The position numbers were made by a program, and so were the translations under genes. Below, one piece after another: positions 1 to 11,863 of a stretch of 64,000 bases of DNA; position 1 is the stretch's first letter, and the number at the start of each line of letters is the position of its first letter. Location: positions 310,001-374,000 of the forward strand of contig BCKK01000004.1 of NCBI GenBank assembly GCA_001600615.1, written 5' to 3'. The stretch is from Dioszegia crocea (Eukaryota > Basidiomycota > Tremellomycetes > Tremellales > Bulleribasidiaceae). The notes below the pieces were generated by a model. It had not been told where the DNA came from. It was given only the letters and a program-made list of their open reading frames with translations, and did no database searches.

Positions 1-265
1 ACAACGTCAGAGTGGCGAATGTGGCAGGAGGAAGAGCGGAACGGGAAAGAGTAACGTAATATTGACGTCGACTTTCCGGGTCCGGCCTTTTCCCTCTCTC
101 GGCTTGTCGCAACCCACGACGCTGCAGTCTACAACCAAAGCCGTCTCACCCTTTTTCATCTCTTGCTCTCATACATATATCTATCCAACAACACAAGTCT
201 AGTGACTCGCCACTCACACACTCAACAACCACTCAACACACCTTCAAACACACACTTAAATCACG

Positions 266-1002
266 ATGGTTGACGCAGTAAGTTCTCCCGATCCGGTTGT
301 TGTTCGTTCGGTCATTAGCTGGTCAAACACCGACTCTCAGAGCGATGGCTGACATTCACAGGCTGTTCATGTCAAGCGGGGACACCCCATACTTTTCGGT
401 ATCCTTTTGGTCTTCGGTATCATTGAGGGTGCTACCACATCATGGCTTGGTGAGTCTGCACAGCCCGTACTTCTTTTCAAAGGGATAGTGGCTGACTTAT
501 CCAGTCATGCAGTACAACAAGTGAGACCTGCTTCTCGCCGCCTCGTTGGATTCCCAGCTGACCCCACAGCAACGCCTCATACCCCAACAGCTCTATTCGT
601 GACCGAGTCCGATTCCTCGTTTTCGTATCTTGGTGGACGGTAGTTTTCGCCGCTGCCTACCTTGCCATCTTCCTCCTCAAGGCTGAGTCCTTCTTGGCTA
701 GCATTGCGTCTCACGGAGCTTGGGTCGCCCTCACGTATGTTCACATCTCTGGTTAGAATCGAATAATCTGCTGACTCCACAGTTGGGTCTTCTGGCTCGC
801 CGGTGCCGCTTCCCTCACTGCTGCCCTCGGCGGTGGTCTTTCATGCGGCCTTACCAACCTTGCCTACTGTGGTCAGCTCAACGCTGCCATCGCCTTCGCC
901 TGGATTGAGTGGATCATCATCACCATCCTCTTCATTGCCATCATCCTCCTCGGTACTTCGGCATTGAGGCGTGGAGACAGGCTCAGCGCTGGTCTCGTCT
1001 AA
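266..1002 (+). CDS. MARVEL-type four-helix membrane protein
   Basis: Five exons splice cleanly to a 159-residue protein: 266-277, 362-449, 505-520, 591-734 and 783-1002. The sum is divisible by three and ends in TAA. Four hydrophobic helices are visible, starting around ILFGILLVFGIIEG, FLVFVSWWTVVFAAAYLAI, GAWVALTWVFWLAGAASL and WIEWIIITILFIAIILLG. A short charged patch (SIRDRVR) lies between helices 1 and 2. This length and helix pattern fit the MARVEL family of plasma-membrane or vesicle proteins, whose fungal members include Nce102/Fhn1-like eisosome proteins. I infer the family from the pattern, not from a signature motif. The first exon is only 12 bases and the third only 16. The upstream 265 bases are CT- and CA-rich, as in a fungal 5' leader. 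Confidence 0.75.
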
Positions 1003-1253
1003 ACAACTCGGTACAGAGGCGAGCGAGGATTGTAGAGGCGTAGAAGCAGATGTCGGACATTCAGGCGATCTGAGGTGGAGGAGTGGTAGCGTCGGGGCGG
1101 TGTCGAGTGGAAGAGAATGCGTGAACTAGAAAAACTCATAAACGTATAAATACTATTCCTATAATCATGTATCGCTTCACAACTACTCGGATGTTCGGTC
1201 GAAGAGAACAAAGATCTGCATCTCACCCAACCATCCTACCGTCTCTTGTCATT

Positions 1254-4200
1254 CTATATATTGGCATACCTGCCATCTCTCATTAATCCCTTCTCGACCC
1301 CGACACGCGCTAACCAATCCCGCATTGCCAGCCTCATCTCTGGCGCTTGTTGCCGACTTAGCAAATCCATCACTAGTGGGTAGTACGTCGACATGTGCTG
1401 CTCGAACTGCGGTCTGTCAGCTTTTGGAGAATGCCCTTGATCTTCGCTCAACTCACAGCAGCGTCCTCAAACCCGATACATCCCCTCAGAACCTCTGTAA
1501 CGACCGGTGTCCACGCAGCGACGTTCCTCGGTTGAGTCTCTGGATCAATGTTGTTAAAGTCCTTGATGACCTCTGTGCTCAGACTGAATTGTCAGCTGGG
1601 GTCCTGAGGTACGGATGCGGAGGAAGTAACTCACGGTACGAGCCGGTCCAATACGCCCGACCTCGTCGCCCGGTGTGCTTCTCTCGGATCTCTATACATC
1701 CTCAATAACACATTGATGAGTGTAGCCGCAGCGCTGGATTCTTGCTTCAGCAAGTTTGGTAATTGCCTCATGAACCCTGTATGCGTCAGCTAAATGTCAT
1801 TGCTAGGCGAACGGTTAAGACAACTGACCAGCTTTCCATAATTTGGTCCGTAAGTCCTTGTCCGCATTGAACTTGCGCGCAAACCTCCACGAGTCATCCA
1901 AAACACCCATGAACCGCAATAGATGCTCCGCCGGGATAGTATTGTACACATCATCATTTTGCAGCAAACCATGTGTGGTCTCAATAAGCAGTAGTTGGAG
2001 TACACACTTGACGATGATCTGTCGGAAAATCCGGCGTTGGTCCTTGTAGGCGAGGGTAGAAGGGAGGGCGGGGGACTTTTCGGAAGCAGTCTCGAGTGGT
2101 GCTGGAGCGACAAACTTCTGGAAGGGAGCTAAGTCGTTAGCGGCGGACTCTACTTCAGCTGCGCGAAGACTCACCATCCTCCTCGACCATCTCATCAGGC
2201 TCAATCTCGATCGACAATTGAGGATCAAACAATTGTCCCGCTGTCGTAGTCTTGAAGAGCATGACGAAGGCAGAGACGATGCTCTCCCATTTCTCCGGCG
2301 AGAGTTTGCGGACATTGCTTTCTAGCAATTGCTGGAAACATGATGTCCCTATCCGGGCAAGCGTATCATTCTCTGAATCACTATCAGCTTTTGGTCCATC
2401 TTAACTTGTGCAGACGCTATAGCTCACCCTGACAGATACACGCCACGAGAATATCCAACAGTCCATCCAAGTACCGCTGCATGACGGTAAAGTACACCGT
2501 GTACAATTCGATCATTTCCCTCAGGGCAGAAATGAGCGTTGTAGATAACCATACCGACATTTCTTCGGCGGACCGGAATCGGACATCGGACTTAGCGCGT
2601 AGGATACCAAAGATTGGGAAGAGGATTTGTTGGTTGATGGTGTTCCAGAATGGTGGGGAGAAGTTCCGACCGTGTATCTTGAGAGTCTCAAATAGGCAAT
2701 CGAGAGCCCTGAATGGGTAAGCTCGTTGCAGCACCGTGAGTGACCACCTTGAAACTTACAATCGTCTCACTTCCAGATCTTCACCCGTCATGATGATGTC
2801 GTAGAATGAATGTAAGACAGGTAGCCAGTACTTCATCATTGGCTCTTCGGCCCTATCCCTCTCTTTGCCTTTCCCAGGGACGACTTCCCGCCCTTCATCC
2901 TCTTCAACAAGTTCAACTTCGCCCAGTCTACATTCTTCACACTCCAGCATCTTCCCAACGAGACCACGGACCATTTCGATGGCCTGCAGACTGATCTTTT
3001 GGAATTTGCTCACTCGGCAGAAATCGGTAATGCAGGTTGTGAGGTCGGAGAAGGCGCCGTATTTAACAACGAGGGAGAAATGTTCGCGGTAGACGAGAGT
3101 GACGAGTTCGAAAGCGTAGTTGGCTACGCGCTCGGTGAGAACTTTGGAGGCGGCAGAGAAGACGCTAAACATGGTTCGCCAGCCTGATCGAAGGTTCTGG
3201 ACTCGGGCTTGGAGCATCTGTTGCAGGCATTGTAAGACCTAGGGTGTCAGCTTGATATCTATCTGGTGTTAACGCTCGGATCAACTGACCATCTCTCGAG
3301 CATCCGAGTTCTTGTTGTTGATGATGGTATACTCGAATGGTCGAAGGAAGTCCTTTTGGAAACGGAAATGGGATAATTCCTCCTTCTGCAGGAAATTCAT
3401 GGCGAGTTGACGGAGCGCATCGAGAGCGAAGAAGCTGACATTGGGGTTGTTGTGACAGCAGACCTATATAATCAGCTCTGAGGTCGCGCGCATGCAATGT
3501 CTGGCTCTCTCCAGCTCTGTTCACCGACAAAGAATATGGGCATCAAGTCCGAGTCTCAAGTGACAACGACAACTCACCTGGTTGAAATGTTCTCCCAGGA
3601 TATTCCAGATGCCACTCCACTCCAGCCTGATTCGGTCCATGTTGTAATATGAGATCTCGACCAATTTCTGCAGACTGAACATTCTTGGTCGGGCCGAAGA
3701 CCCCGAAGACTGGATTTCTTCCCATGAGACTTCGCTGAGCGCTCGCACAAAGTCGACGATCGCAGACTAGGGTTTCAGCTTTTACTCTCGCTCCCTTGGA
3801 TCGATCGATACCAGAAAGTTGAACTCACTCCCGACAGATTCTTGGTCTGTGAGAACACCATATCTGCGGCTACTGTCACTTCTCTCGATCGAGATTCTTC
3901 CGCAATCTCCTCGGCTGGTCGCTTCTTGGGTGGTTTCTTGCCTCCAGCGGTGGATCTGCACAGTCAGCTTAGACTCTTCTTCGACAATCAACAAGGACCT
4001 GATAACTCACTCTCTGCGATTCAACTCTGGCACGTCCATCCCACTCGAGATCAACTGCATCCTCTCCAGCTGGCTCACACACGTCAAGACGTCCTTCCAG
4101 CTCGCCTTGAGATTACTCCCATCGGGCCCTATAGCAATCTCAAGTAGACTCTTAATCGCCTCCATATTCTTAGGCCGCATTTCCGCCAGGTTGTTGAGAT

Positions 4201-7200
4201 ACGTAAATTTCGCCAAGGTCGAAACGAACGCATTCCGCTCAAGGTCCATATCGAACAGACAGACAATATTGATGGCTGCGCGCAGACCATCGAGGCACTG
4301 CTCGACAACGTCCATATCGTCCGTCTCTTGCAATTGGCCCGAAATACCAGCGAGGAATGGCATCCACGCCACCTCAAACATGAATCTGACATGTTCGAGG
4401 CGGGACGCCGAGTAGAAATGGTCGGTAGGTCGAGTGACGCCTCGCCGTTGTTGTCGAACCATAGCTTTGAGAAGAGCTTCGGTTTTTGTTGACATGTTCT
4501 CGGATTGAGCGACGTAGGCTTCGCGCTGGAGATCTCGGCCAACGGTGGCCAAAGACCCGCTGATGCCTCCAGCAGGAGTGACGGATGGTTCCTGGATCTC
4601 ATCCTTCATCTTAATCTCGTTCGCCTGGATCTCGTCGTAGATCTCGTGCAGCATCTCCTCCGGTAGATCTTTCCCATCATTGATCCCCCTGTTGTTCTTG
4701 ACGAACCCTTCCTTGGTCATCCGGTTTTTGAGATTTTTGTTGTGCGCATCCGTGTTGAGCATAATGACGGAAAAGGCGAGGATATAGGCCGTATCGGCAT
4801 TGGCAAATGTCCCATCTGGGTTACCCTCCATATACCGTTCGGCATACTTCAGCATAAACCGATCGATCTTTTGCGCCTCGCCAGGTAGTCGGAATGTCTG
4901 GAGATACATTCGAAGCGCCTCGGTAAAGTGCATATCGGCAAATTCGAGCATGTCGACGAATGCGTGCATCGTACCGACATTCTCGGCATCCCTGTTTATC
5001 AGCTTTTGGCCAGGAGCCACAACTCACGCCTCTCCGAGATATTCTCCAATCATAGCCTTACTCAATCCCTCATTCTGCAGCAAGAAGCGCGCGATATCTG
5101 TCGGCGCCTTGCTCTTTATAAACCCATTCTGCACCAAGAATTCAATACCCCGCTTGGGCTTGAAGTTGAACTTCTTGATCCCTTCCTGCAACGTCGTCTT
5201 GCGCAGTTTTTGACCTTCGAGTCGCGCGACATCGTCATTCGGATCAGGGGTGTTCATCCCATTACTGACCGATCCATTGGCTGTGCCATTGGAACTAGGA
5301 CCAGGCCAGACTGGCGAGGGAGCGGCGAGATCAAAGTTCTGTTCCGACGTGGCAGTGCCATTCCGGTAGAGCGTAGAGGGCCGGGCCATATCCTCTGACG
5401 CACGCACCGAGTGCTCCAGATCAACCTTTGATCCAGAGGCTGGAGAGCTCGTCGTGGCCCAAGTCGACAATGATTTGAGGGCATTGACCAAGCACTCCAG
5501 ACTCTGTCGTCGGAGTTTGATCTCTGGACTCAAACCAGCATAACTCGCATTCTCCTTCTCCCCCATCGCGGCCGTGGTCAGACTGGGCGGGATATTCGGT
5601 CCTCCACCCGCACTATCCTTGGCCGAACGCGATCCCTCGCCCTGCTTCAATTCCTCTTTGCTCGGAGGCGCAAAGTGTGTTTGACCGATTTTCGAAACGA
5701 TATTCATGAGCTTTTCGTAGATGTTTTCGGGAGCGGCCCGATCGCAATCGTAGTTGATGTAAATCTCGACGAGAGCCTGGGGATCTTGGCAGAGCCGGAT
5801 GAAGACGGCGAGAATGAGGGATTTCTGGCGAATGGTAGAATGACGCATTTCTAGGATGGGGATGAAGATTTCGTTGAGCAGTACTTCGATTTCTTTCTGG
5901 TCATGTCAGCTCACTCCCATGGGGCAGAGCGGAGGACAGCTGACCTTCATTTGCGCACGCATAGACTTGAGCATACACCAGAATATCTCCACGCTGAGCT
6001 CAAAGACCTGATTCACCGTCGATACCGCGTTCCGACTAAGACTGAGGCAGAGGTATTGCTTGGTGGCCTGAAGGAAGGGTGTCATTTCGAGGGAAGAATT
6101 AGATGGGATGCAGATGGCCGAATTGATGAATAAGTCGGCGTGGGATCGGAGGACCGTGAGCATCAGGTGTAGCGAGAGAAGTTTCGAGCGCATGGCGTGG
6201 GAACGAAGGTCGCGTTCGCTACATCGTCAGCTGTGTCACTTTCAATCGGCAAGTGAAAGACAACTCACCTGTCGGTAACTAAAGGCTTCATGCTTAATTT
6301 GCACAACGCCCTAAATACCAAAAAGGCATCCTTGACGTATAAATCCTCGACTGGGATGGGCCGTCCGAGCGCATCGAGATTTCCCTCTTCGTCAAGATTG
6401 ACATCTGGCCGGGGCACAGTTGGACCACCACCTGTGGTAGGTGTATCCAGCGCTTCGCCGTTTGGTACCGGGATGGAGATCGTCTCTGCCGGCAGAGCAG
6501 GCTCGAGAGATGGAGACAGGAGGCCATGATCGGTCGGTCCGATAGGCGCAGGAGCGGTAGGAATGGCGTCGTTGGGGTTGGGTTCGGCGAATGAGTCCCT
6601 ATAGATCAGCTTGAGTTTTTACTTCGATCGTCTGAACAAAGCTCACAAGGTCATCTTTGGCAACTCTCCGTTCCCCTCGTGTGGCGTAGCTGGCGCAGGC
6701 GCCGGAGTCTGTGCGCCAGAAACAGACCTCGAACCCGCCGCTGATCCTGGCCTCGGCGTCCCTGCCCCACTGTCCACGCCCATCCCCAGCCCCACCCTCC
6801 TTGCCTCATTCTCGCTCAGCCCCATTGACCGCCTGACAGCTTTTGGATCGGGCCTCACCACTCGGCCAAAGATATGATGCACCATTTGCGTCAGACCGCC
6901 TTGCGCCACCACCTGGTTACTCGCGTCTGTCGAAAGGAGGAAAACGTTATAGACTGTTCTAATAGCCTTCAGGAGTGATGACTGGTGGACCAGCATCCCC
7001 TTATCCGTTGACAGAACGATTGCCATCAAAGCTTTGACGACCTGAAGCGCGACTTGCGGAGGGGAAGTTTCAGAGTATGCCAAGGTAATGGTGTGCGTAA
7101 TGAGATCTGGTAGTGGCGATAGACCCTTTGGCGGACCATTGGGCTCTGAAAAGAAGGAGTGGGAGATGAGTTTCGATAGGAGGTCCAAGGAGGTGATGAG

Positions 7201-8088
7201 GACGGGAACTGAGGTGGTTTGGGGGTTCGAAATGGCTAGACGAAGGGGTTCGAATATTTCCCGAGGGTGGAGATAGGCTGCGTTGGAAGTATCTTGGCAT
7301 AACTCCAAAGCTTTTCGAGCGGCGGCTGAGAACGAGGCGGACTTCTTCGCTTCCTTCGAGTCGACCAATACCTGTAGAGGAGGCATGATGAGGACTGAGG
7401 ATAGTTGTGGGGCGCGGGCGTGGCCTGTAGGCATAGAGGAAAGGGAAAGGGTAGTTGCGGCGGATGACCGCCTAGAGTGATCTATCCTAGCCGGACGCGT
7501 CGAGGGGGGTCGAGATGAAGTGTGAGTTGAAGACATGACGGAGTGAAGAGAGGTGACGCTAGAAGAAGCGGGGTGGGGGTTGGGAGTTTGGCGAGTTGGG
7601 GAAGTAGGGTCGGACGGAGGTGGGACAGAGGGCGTTGTCTCCCTTGTTAAATCGACATCCTGCATACTCGCCTCGGTATCTGACCGAAGTGGGACAGGGC
7701 GCGAGAATGGTGGGGGAGATTTAAGACTTGTACTGGGTGATTGGGGCTTGGGTGGAGGGGGAGGTGGGGAGGTAGGTAGTTCAGCCGGACCAGAGGTCGC
7801 GTCGGTTTCGACCGTAGACGGCTTGGCGGGGCTGATAGGTGGTGCAGGGAGCTCTTTTTGCGGTAAAGCTATTTCCTCGGAGTGAGAAGTACCATTGGCT
7901 ACCTCCGCAGAAGCAGGGGCATCCACCTCTGCTCCTGATGGTCGAGAAGCAGACACCTCGTCCTCCGCCTCATTCTCCATCGGCAGAGTTTCCGAAGTTC
8001 CCTCGGTTAACGAAATCTCCGCGAGAGCATCTTCACTCTCGAGTTTCGACTCCTCTATCGGCGCGTCGGCAGGCTTAGGGTCTGCCAT
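1254..8088 (-). CDS. SEC7: Sec7/BIG-type guanine-nucleotide exchange factor for ARF
   Basis: Large multi-exon gene for the Golgi ARF exchange factor that loads ARF with GTP for vesicle budding. The N-terminus (from [10 protein letters not shown]) is Pro/Ser/Thr-rich and disordered. It is followed by the helical DCB/HUS region, whose [21 protein letters not shown] segment is typical of BIG/Sec7. The Sec7 domain sits at about 4640-5180. It has [19 protein letters not shown] carrying the catalytic glutamate finger, then [21 protein letters not shown] and IMLNTDAHN. The long C-terminal helical repeats end with [18 protein letters not shown] chose the ATG at 8088 because the in-frame upstream ATG (8202) adds a low-complexity stretch with no family resemblance. 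The tRNA gene lies 184 bases upstream. Identity is firm; exon edges were not all checked. Confidence 0.93.
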
Positions 8089-8271
8089 TATCGACCGTGT
8101 ATGGGTGTAAGGGTGATAGGAAGGGAATGTTGACAGGCTGTGCATTGGCGGCAGACGTGTCGCGCCTTTTGGCTGGTCGGAGGGGGTGCCGTAATTCTTC
8201 ACGTGGCAGATGAGACCCTTGAAAGTGGCGGTTTACATTCCTCGTTCCAAAGCGAGAAATTCATCCATCTT

Positions 8272-8356
8272 GACTCTTTGGTAAAGTGGCAATACGCTAT
8301 CTTAGGGCGGTGACGTCTACTGATAGAGATCCTCAGTTCAATTCTGGGAAGAGTCC
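8272..8356 (+). tRNA. tRNA-Pro (anticodon AGG) with a 13-base intron
   Basis: The sequence folds as a complete cloverleaf. The acceptor stem is GACTCTT (8272-8278) paired with AAGAGTC (8349-8355). The D arm carries A14, G18-G19 and A21. Anticodon stem CTATC pairs with GATAG (8322-8326) once the 13 bases 8308-8320, directly after position 37, are removed. The T arm CTCAG-TTCAATT-CTGGG pairs fully. The discriminator is C (8356), as in eukaryotic proline tRNAs. The anticodon is 8304-8306 (AGG). The internal A box TGGTAAAGTGG matches the pol III consensus, and a T5 terminator follows at 8362-8366. An intron one base 3' of the anticodon is the standard nuclear tRNA intron position. D-stem pair 13-22 is A-A. 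Confidence 0.93.
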
Positions 8357-8361
8357 TTGTC

Positions 8362-8366
8362 TTTTT
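8362..8366 (+). terminator. Pol III terminator of tRNA-Pro
   Basis: A run of five T residues begins six bases after the tRNA discriminator base, the usual RNA polymerase III stop. Confidence 0.7.
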
Positions 8367-8775
8367 GGAAGGGGCATCCATGGGACAGAAACGTCAGGAG
8401 GAAGACGGATGTCAGGTCGTTCTCAGGGTGTGGGACAGGGAAGAGACAGGGTCTACCCGAAATCACCGGAGGATGTGGGGCACATTTGATCCTGATCATC
8501 CGGCTGAAGGGTTCGAATCTGGCCAGTTGCTGAGATCTCGAATCTTCTTGCATGTCCCAGCAGCCTGGGTTGCGAGTCAGCACTGGACGATATGCATTGC
8601 CCCGAGTTACTCCCCTTTTTGGGCTTCACATTCCGCCGCAACGACCTCGAACGCCCAAAGTCTGACAGGGGGTATCGAGATCTTCAGTATCATTGTTGTC
8701 AGACGTGTTAGAAACAAATGGTAGACACAAAACGGGCCACTGGCATAAAAGCCGGAACAGATACATAACGACAAA
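8367..8775. other. Intergenic stretch, tRNA-Pro to NOSIP 3' end
   Basis: No convincing gene. It contains an isolated B-box-like GGTTCGAATCT near 8510 whose flanks do not fold into a tRNA. The part near 8700-8775 is AT-richer and is probably the 3' untranslated region of the minus-strand NOSIP-like gene. Confidence 0.5.
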
Positions 8776-10115
8776 CTAGACCCGGAATACAATACTACTA
8801 CTCTTGACTTCCGAACCCCCAGCAGCAGCAAACCCAGTCCCTTTCATTATCAGCTTCCAGATGCCAACTCCTGAACACAACACCGAGAACGACAGACTCA
8901 CCCTCTTTACCCATAGCGATCATACCTTCTTCCCCAACTTTCGCCTCGCAAACACTACATCTCCCCGCCGGGCGAATCATCGTATCCGCACAAGATTTGC
9001 AGAAGACATGGCCACAGACGTAGGGTTCCTCTTTATCTGACTTCTTCTTCTTCTTGGGTCGATCTTCAGCTTCGGCTTCGGCTGTACTGGCGGGTTGGCG
9101 GGATGAGAGGAGGACGGAGGGGACTGCGTTGGATAGTTCGCGAGAACAGGAAGGGCAGTGGGGCGTTTTGGACGAGGTGGGGTAGTGTAGGATTACTGGA
9201 AGGAGGGTTTTGCGTCTGTTTGTTAGCGAATGCGACGTCGGTGTGATTATGAGATCCAGATATCAGGTGACTTGTTGGCCGGACAGTGAGGTCTCCCTCT
9301 GCCAAGATCCATCCAGCCCATTTGGCAGGCCATTTCCCCGGTCATTTTTCACCTCCAACCCCAAATGCTTCTGATAGGGTACCTCCTCCCCATGCTCCAC
9401 TCGCCTCACATTTCCGGTTGACAAACCACAGCCCGAAATCTAACTCACGATATCGCATGCGGTTCTCCGCCAAAATGACAAAGCGCCTGCACCTTAACAT
9501 CCTCGATCGGCCCCACCCTCCCCTCAGGCGCAAGGGAAGGCAACCAAAATGCAGGTAGTTTCGCCTTTCTCGATTCCGCCTGCTCAGCTTCAATCTTTCT
9601 CAACGCCCTATCCTCAGCCTCCTTCATCAATTCCTCCACTCCCTTCTTTCGCCCACTCCCACCTTCACCAACAGCCGCAACTCCCTTACCCGCGCCCTGT
9701 CCTCCCGCACCGACCCATCCAACCCCCATACTCTTCTCAAAATCCCTGACGACTCTTTCTCTTGCTGCGCGCCTTGCATCCTGTCTCTCGCCTTCTTCTT
9801 TTGCCGCCCAGCGCTCCATCTCCCTCTTTTGAGATTCGATCCCTGCCTTTTGTTGAATAAGGTCGGATACCGCACATTCCCGGCAGTACATGTGTCCCTT
9901 GGAGCATGAGACTGGAGAGACGAGGAGGGAGAGGCAGAGGTGGCAGTGGTCGTAGGGTTTGAATGACTCGCCCCCGATTCGACGGGATCCAGAGGTTGCC
10001 TTCAGGCGGGCCCGCTCGGCATAAGTCAGGGTGGATTGGGTGGTGGCGTTTTTGGAATCTACGTTTGTCAGTCTATGGGTGCTTTGATCGCTGAGGACTC
10101 ACGGGAGTTGACCAT
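8776..10115 (-). CDS. NOSIP-type RING/U-box protein
   Basis: Homologue of animal nitric-oxide-synthase-interacting protein, a modified RING/U-box family predicted to act as ubiquitin E3 ligases and also reported with spliceosomes. Exon 1 gives MVNS, and splicing (donor GTGAGT) yields HSKNATTQSTLTYAERARLK, like the RHxKN start of the family. A first zinc-binding half follows (CHLCLSLLVSPVSCSKGHMYCREC). Then comes a long charged coiled coil (QQKAGIESQKREMERWAAKEE) and the family signature LPAFWLPSLAPEG. The C-terminal half-RING is CPSCSREL...CGHVFCKSCADTMI...CSVCEAKV. The last exon gives GGTGF-like residues and ends VKSSSIVFRV. The last intron uses a GCTGATAATGAAAG acceptor region. No NO synthase is implied in fungi; the name is historical. 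Confidence 0.88.
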
Positions 10116-10579
10116 GGTGTTGAAGTTTTCAGCTGTGTATAGGTACAGAAGACGCTCAATGTATGCAATGCTTGTAATCAGCTGGGTGAGGCTGGGTGTA
10201 GAGGCCGGCGGCGATCGCCGAGCGGCGGGCAGAGGGCTGGTGGCGGGTGGGACAGGGAAGACCCTCTGATTGCCCTCTGATCTTCTTGTCTCTGGCCTTC
10301 TATATGCAGTCGAGCATCTGCGGTACGGAAGAATCACATGCTGCGACGTCTCAGAGGCAGCTCACAGCTGGCACAGGGATCGGATGATCCAGTACCGGAG
10401 CCTTCCGCCACAATGTCGATCAGAACTGCCGAGCCGACCGGTCGATTCCCTCGTTAAGACGTCTCTCTCTCACTGCCAATCAAAACCTCTCAGATAGATC
10501 GCATTTCGTATACATAAATTGTCCACAGCGCCTATTCTAGTTCTATGCCGCATCATCCGACACTCTATATTCTAGCACT
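10116..10579. other. Upstream region of the NOSIP-like gene
   Basis: No coding signal is supported here. It should hold the promoter of the minus-strand NOSIP-like gene and the 3' end of the KNH-like gene at 10580. I see no TATA box or long repeat. Confidence 0.4.
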
Positions 10580-11410
10580 TTACGCGAAGTAGCCCAAGAT
10601 AGCCACTGCGACAACGCCCATTCCCGACATTCCGACGAGGGTGCGGTCAGCCGCGGCGGAAGATGAGGTTGCTGGGGCCTATGTGAATTAGCATAGCTTC
10701 CAAAAATCAAGAGGAGGAAGACTTACGGTGGAGACTGAAGAGGCAGAGCCAGTCTGGGTTTGCGAGGCCGAAACGGAGGCGGTGCCCGTGCCGGAAATGG
10801 TGCTTATGGTCGAAGGAGCAACACCGGAGGCCGAGCCAGAAACGGATGAGGCGGAAGGGGAGCTTTTTTGTAAGTTAGAGCGGGTGAACAAAGTGTAAAC
10901 CAGACTTACACAGCATCTCCAGCTTTAACCTCAAAGTACTCGCTCTGCGCCAAAATCCCCGCCTGGCTCGTGGTTGAGATGAAGTTCACCCGCCACTGTT
11001 GGCCCGGGGCAAGGTTGGCAGTAGGGGTGTAGGTGTAGGTCGCGTCGGCCGTGTTGACATTCTGGGCGAGGGTGGTAGGGGAGTTGGGGGATGAAGGGTT
11101 TATGAGTTGGATAGTGAAGTTTGAGGGGTCGGTGGAGACGGACTGAGGGGTCAGCGGGGGCTCTATACAGATTGGGTCATAGCGCAGTGATGGACAGGAT
11201 GGTAACGTTGAGGATCAGGGGGCTGGAGAGGGAAGTAGACGAAGTGAAATTTGGACTGCCTGGCTAACAAGGGCTAGGAGAGAAGAAACATACCGTCCAT
11301 TGAATGGTCTGAGCACCTGTGCTCGTCCATCCAGTAGTGTTGGAAGGGGCAATAACCTGAATGGCCGCGGCACCGAGGGCGAAAAGAGGCAAAAGGGCAA
11401 AAGCGAGCAT
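10580..11410 (-). CDS. Kre9/Knh1-like GPI-anchored Ser/Thr-rich protein (copy 1)
   Basis: Secreted cell-surface protein. The start MLAFALLPLFALGAAA is a clear signal peptide. It is followed by the Kre9/KNH-like beta-sandwich: IQVIAPSNTTGWTSTGAQTIQW, then FTIQLINPSSPNSP, then a YTYTPTANLAPGQQWRVNF segment ending EYFEVK. A Ser/Thr-rich stalk (SASSVSGSASG, TISTISGTGTASVSAS) precedes a C-terminal hydrophobic tail (LVGMSGMGVVAVAILGYFA) that fits a GPI-anchor signal. Kre9/Knh1 proteins act in beta-1,6-glucan and wall assembly in yeast; this small-domain basidiomycete type is a distant relative and its precise role is unknown. A TATA box lies about 130 bases upstream of the ATG. It is one of three related genes within 7 kb. 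Confidence 0.82.
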
Positions 11411-11863
11411 TTCGAAAGGGACTGGGGTGCTAAGGGCGTAAGGGTGAGAGTTTTAAGGGGTCTTGATATTGAGCGAGAGAGAGAAGTCGAAGTGTAGAAT
11501 GAGGTATGATGTCAGAGCAACCACCAATATCCAGAGGCTATATATACCTCCAGCCAAGGCTGTGTCGATTGCCCCGACGCGCGCTCGGACTCAACTGGAT
11601 CGAAAGTTTCGCGTCCCCCCTCTTTCCGAAAAAGCGGTGCTAGGGAGAGGTGTTTCATCTGCGAGGCGGACGTGTTTCAGAGTGTTTGGCGGTGTTGCCT
11701 AGTGACTGTCGAATGGGACATGTCAACATGTTTGTACTCTGTTGGTTTGTTTCAAGTGAGAATATGCACAGCCTCGTCCATCAAGCGTTGGTCCAAAATC
11801 TGGGGACTATGCATTGTGGGCGGTGCAGATATCTCATGGTCTATCTTCCGGCGCTCGGACTCC
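11411..11863. other. Promoter region of KNH-like copy 1
   Basis: Contains the TATA-like element at 11538-11546 on the side of the minus-strand gene starting at 11410. Otherwise no gene or repeat is seen; the far part is probably the 3' untranslated region of the gene at 11864. Confidence 0.45.
11538..11546 (-). promoter_or_regulatory. TATA box for KNH-like copy 1
   Basis: CTATATATA lies about 130 bases upstream of the ATG at 11410, a usual distance for a fungal TATA box when the leader is included. Called by position and sequence only. Confidence 0.5.

Noticed and set aside
8089..8202. N-terminal extension of SEC7 from the ATG at 8202
   Set aside because: The added residues are low complexity with no family character; the MADPKP start is more likely, though not proven.
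8500..8535. B-box-like GGTTCGAATCT suggesting a second tRNA
   Set aside because: The bases around it do not form a T stem (AAGGG against CTGGC), and no matching acceptor strand or A box lies upstream on either strand.
9060..9305. Open frames antisense to or overlapping the NOSIP-like gene
   Set aside because: They are in other frames of spliced NOSIP exons and have no independent support.
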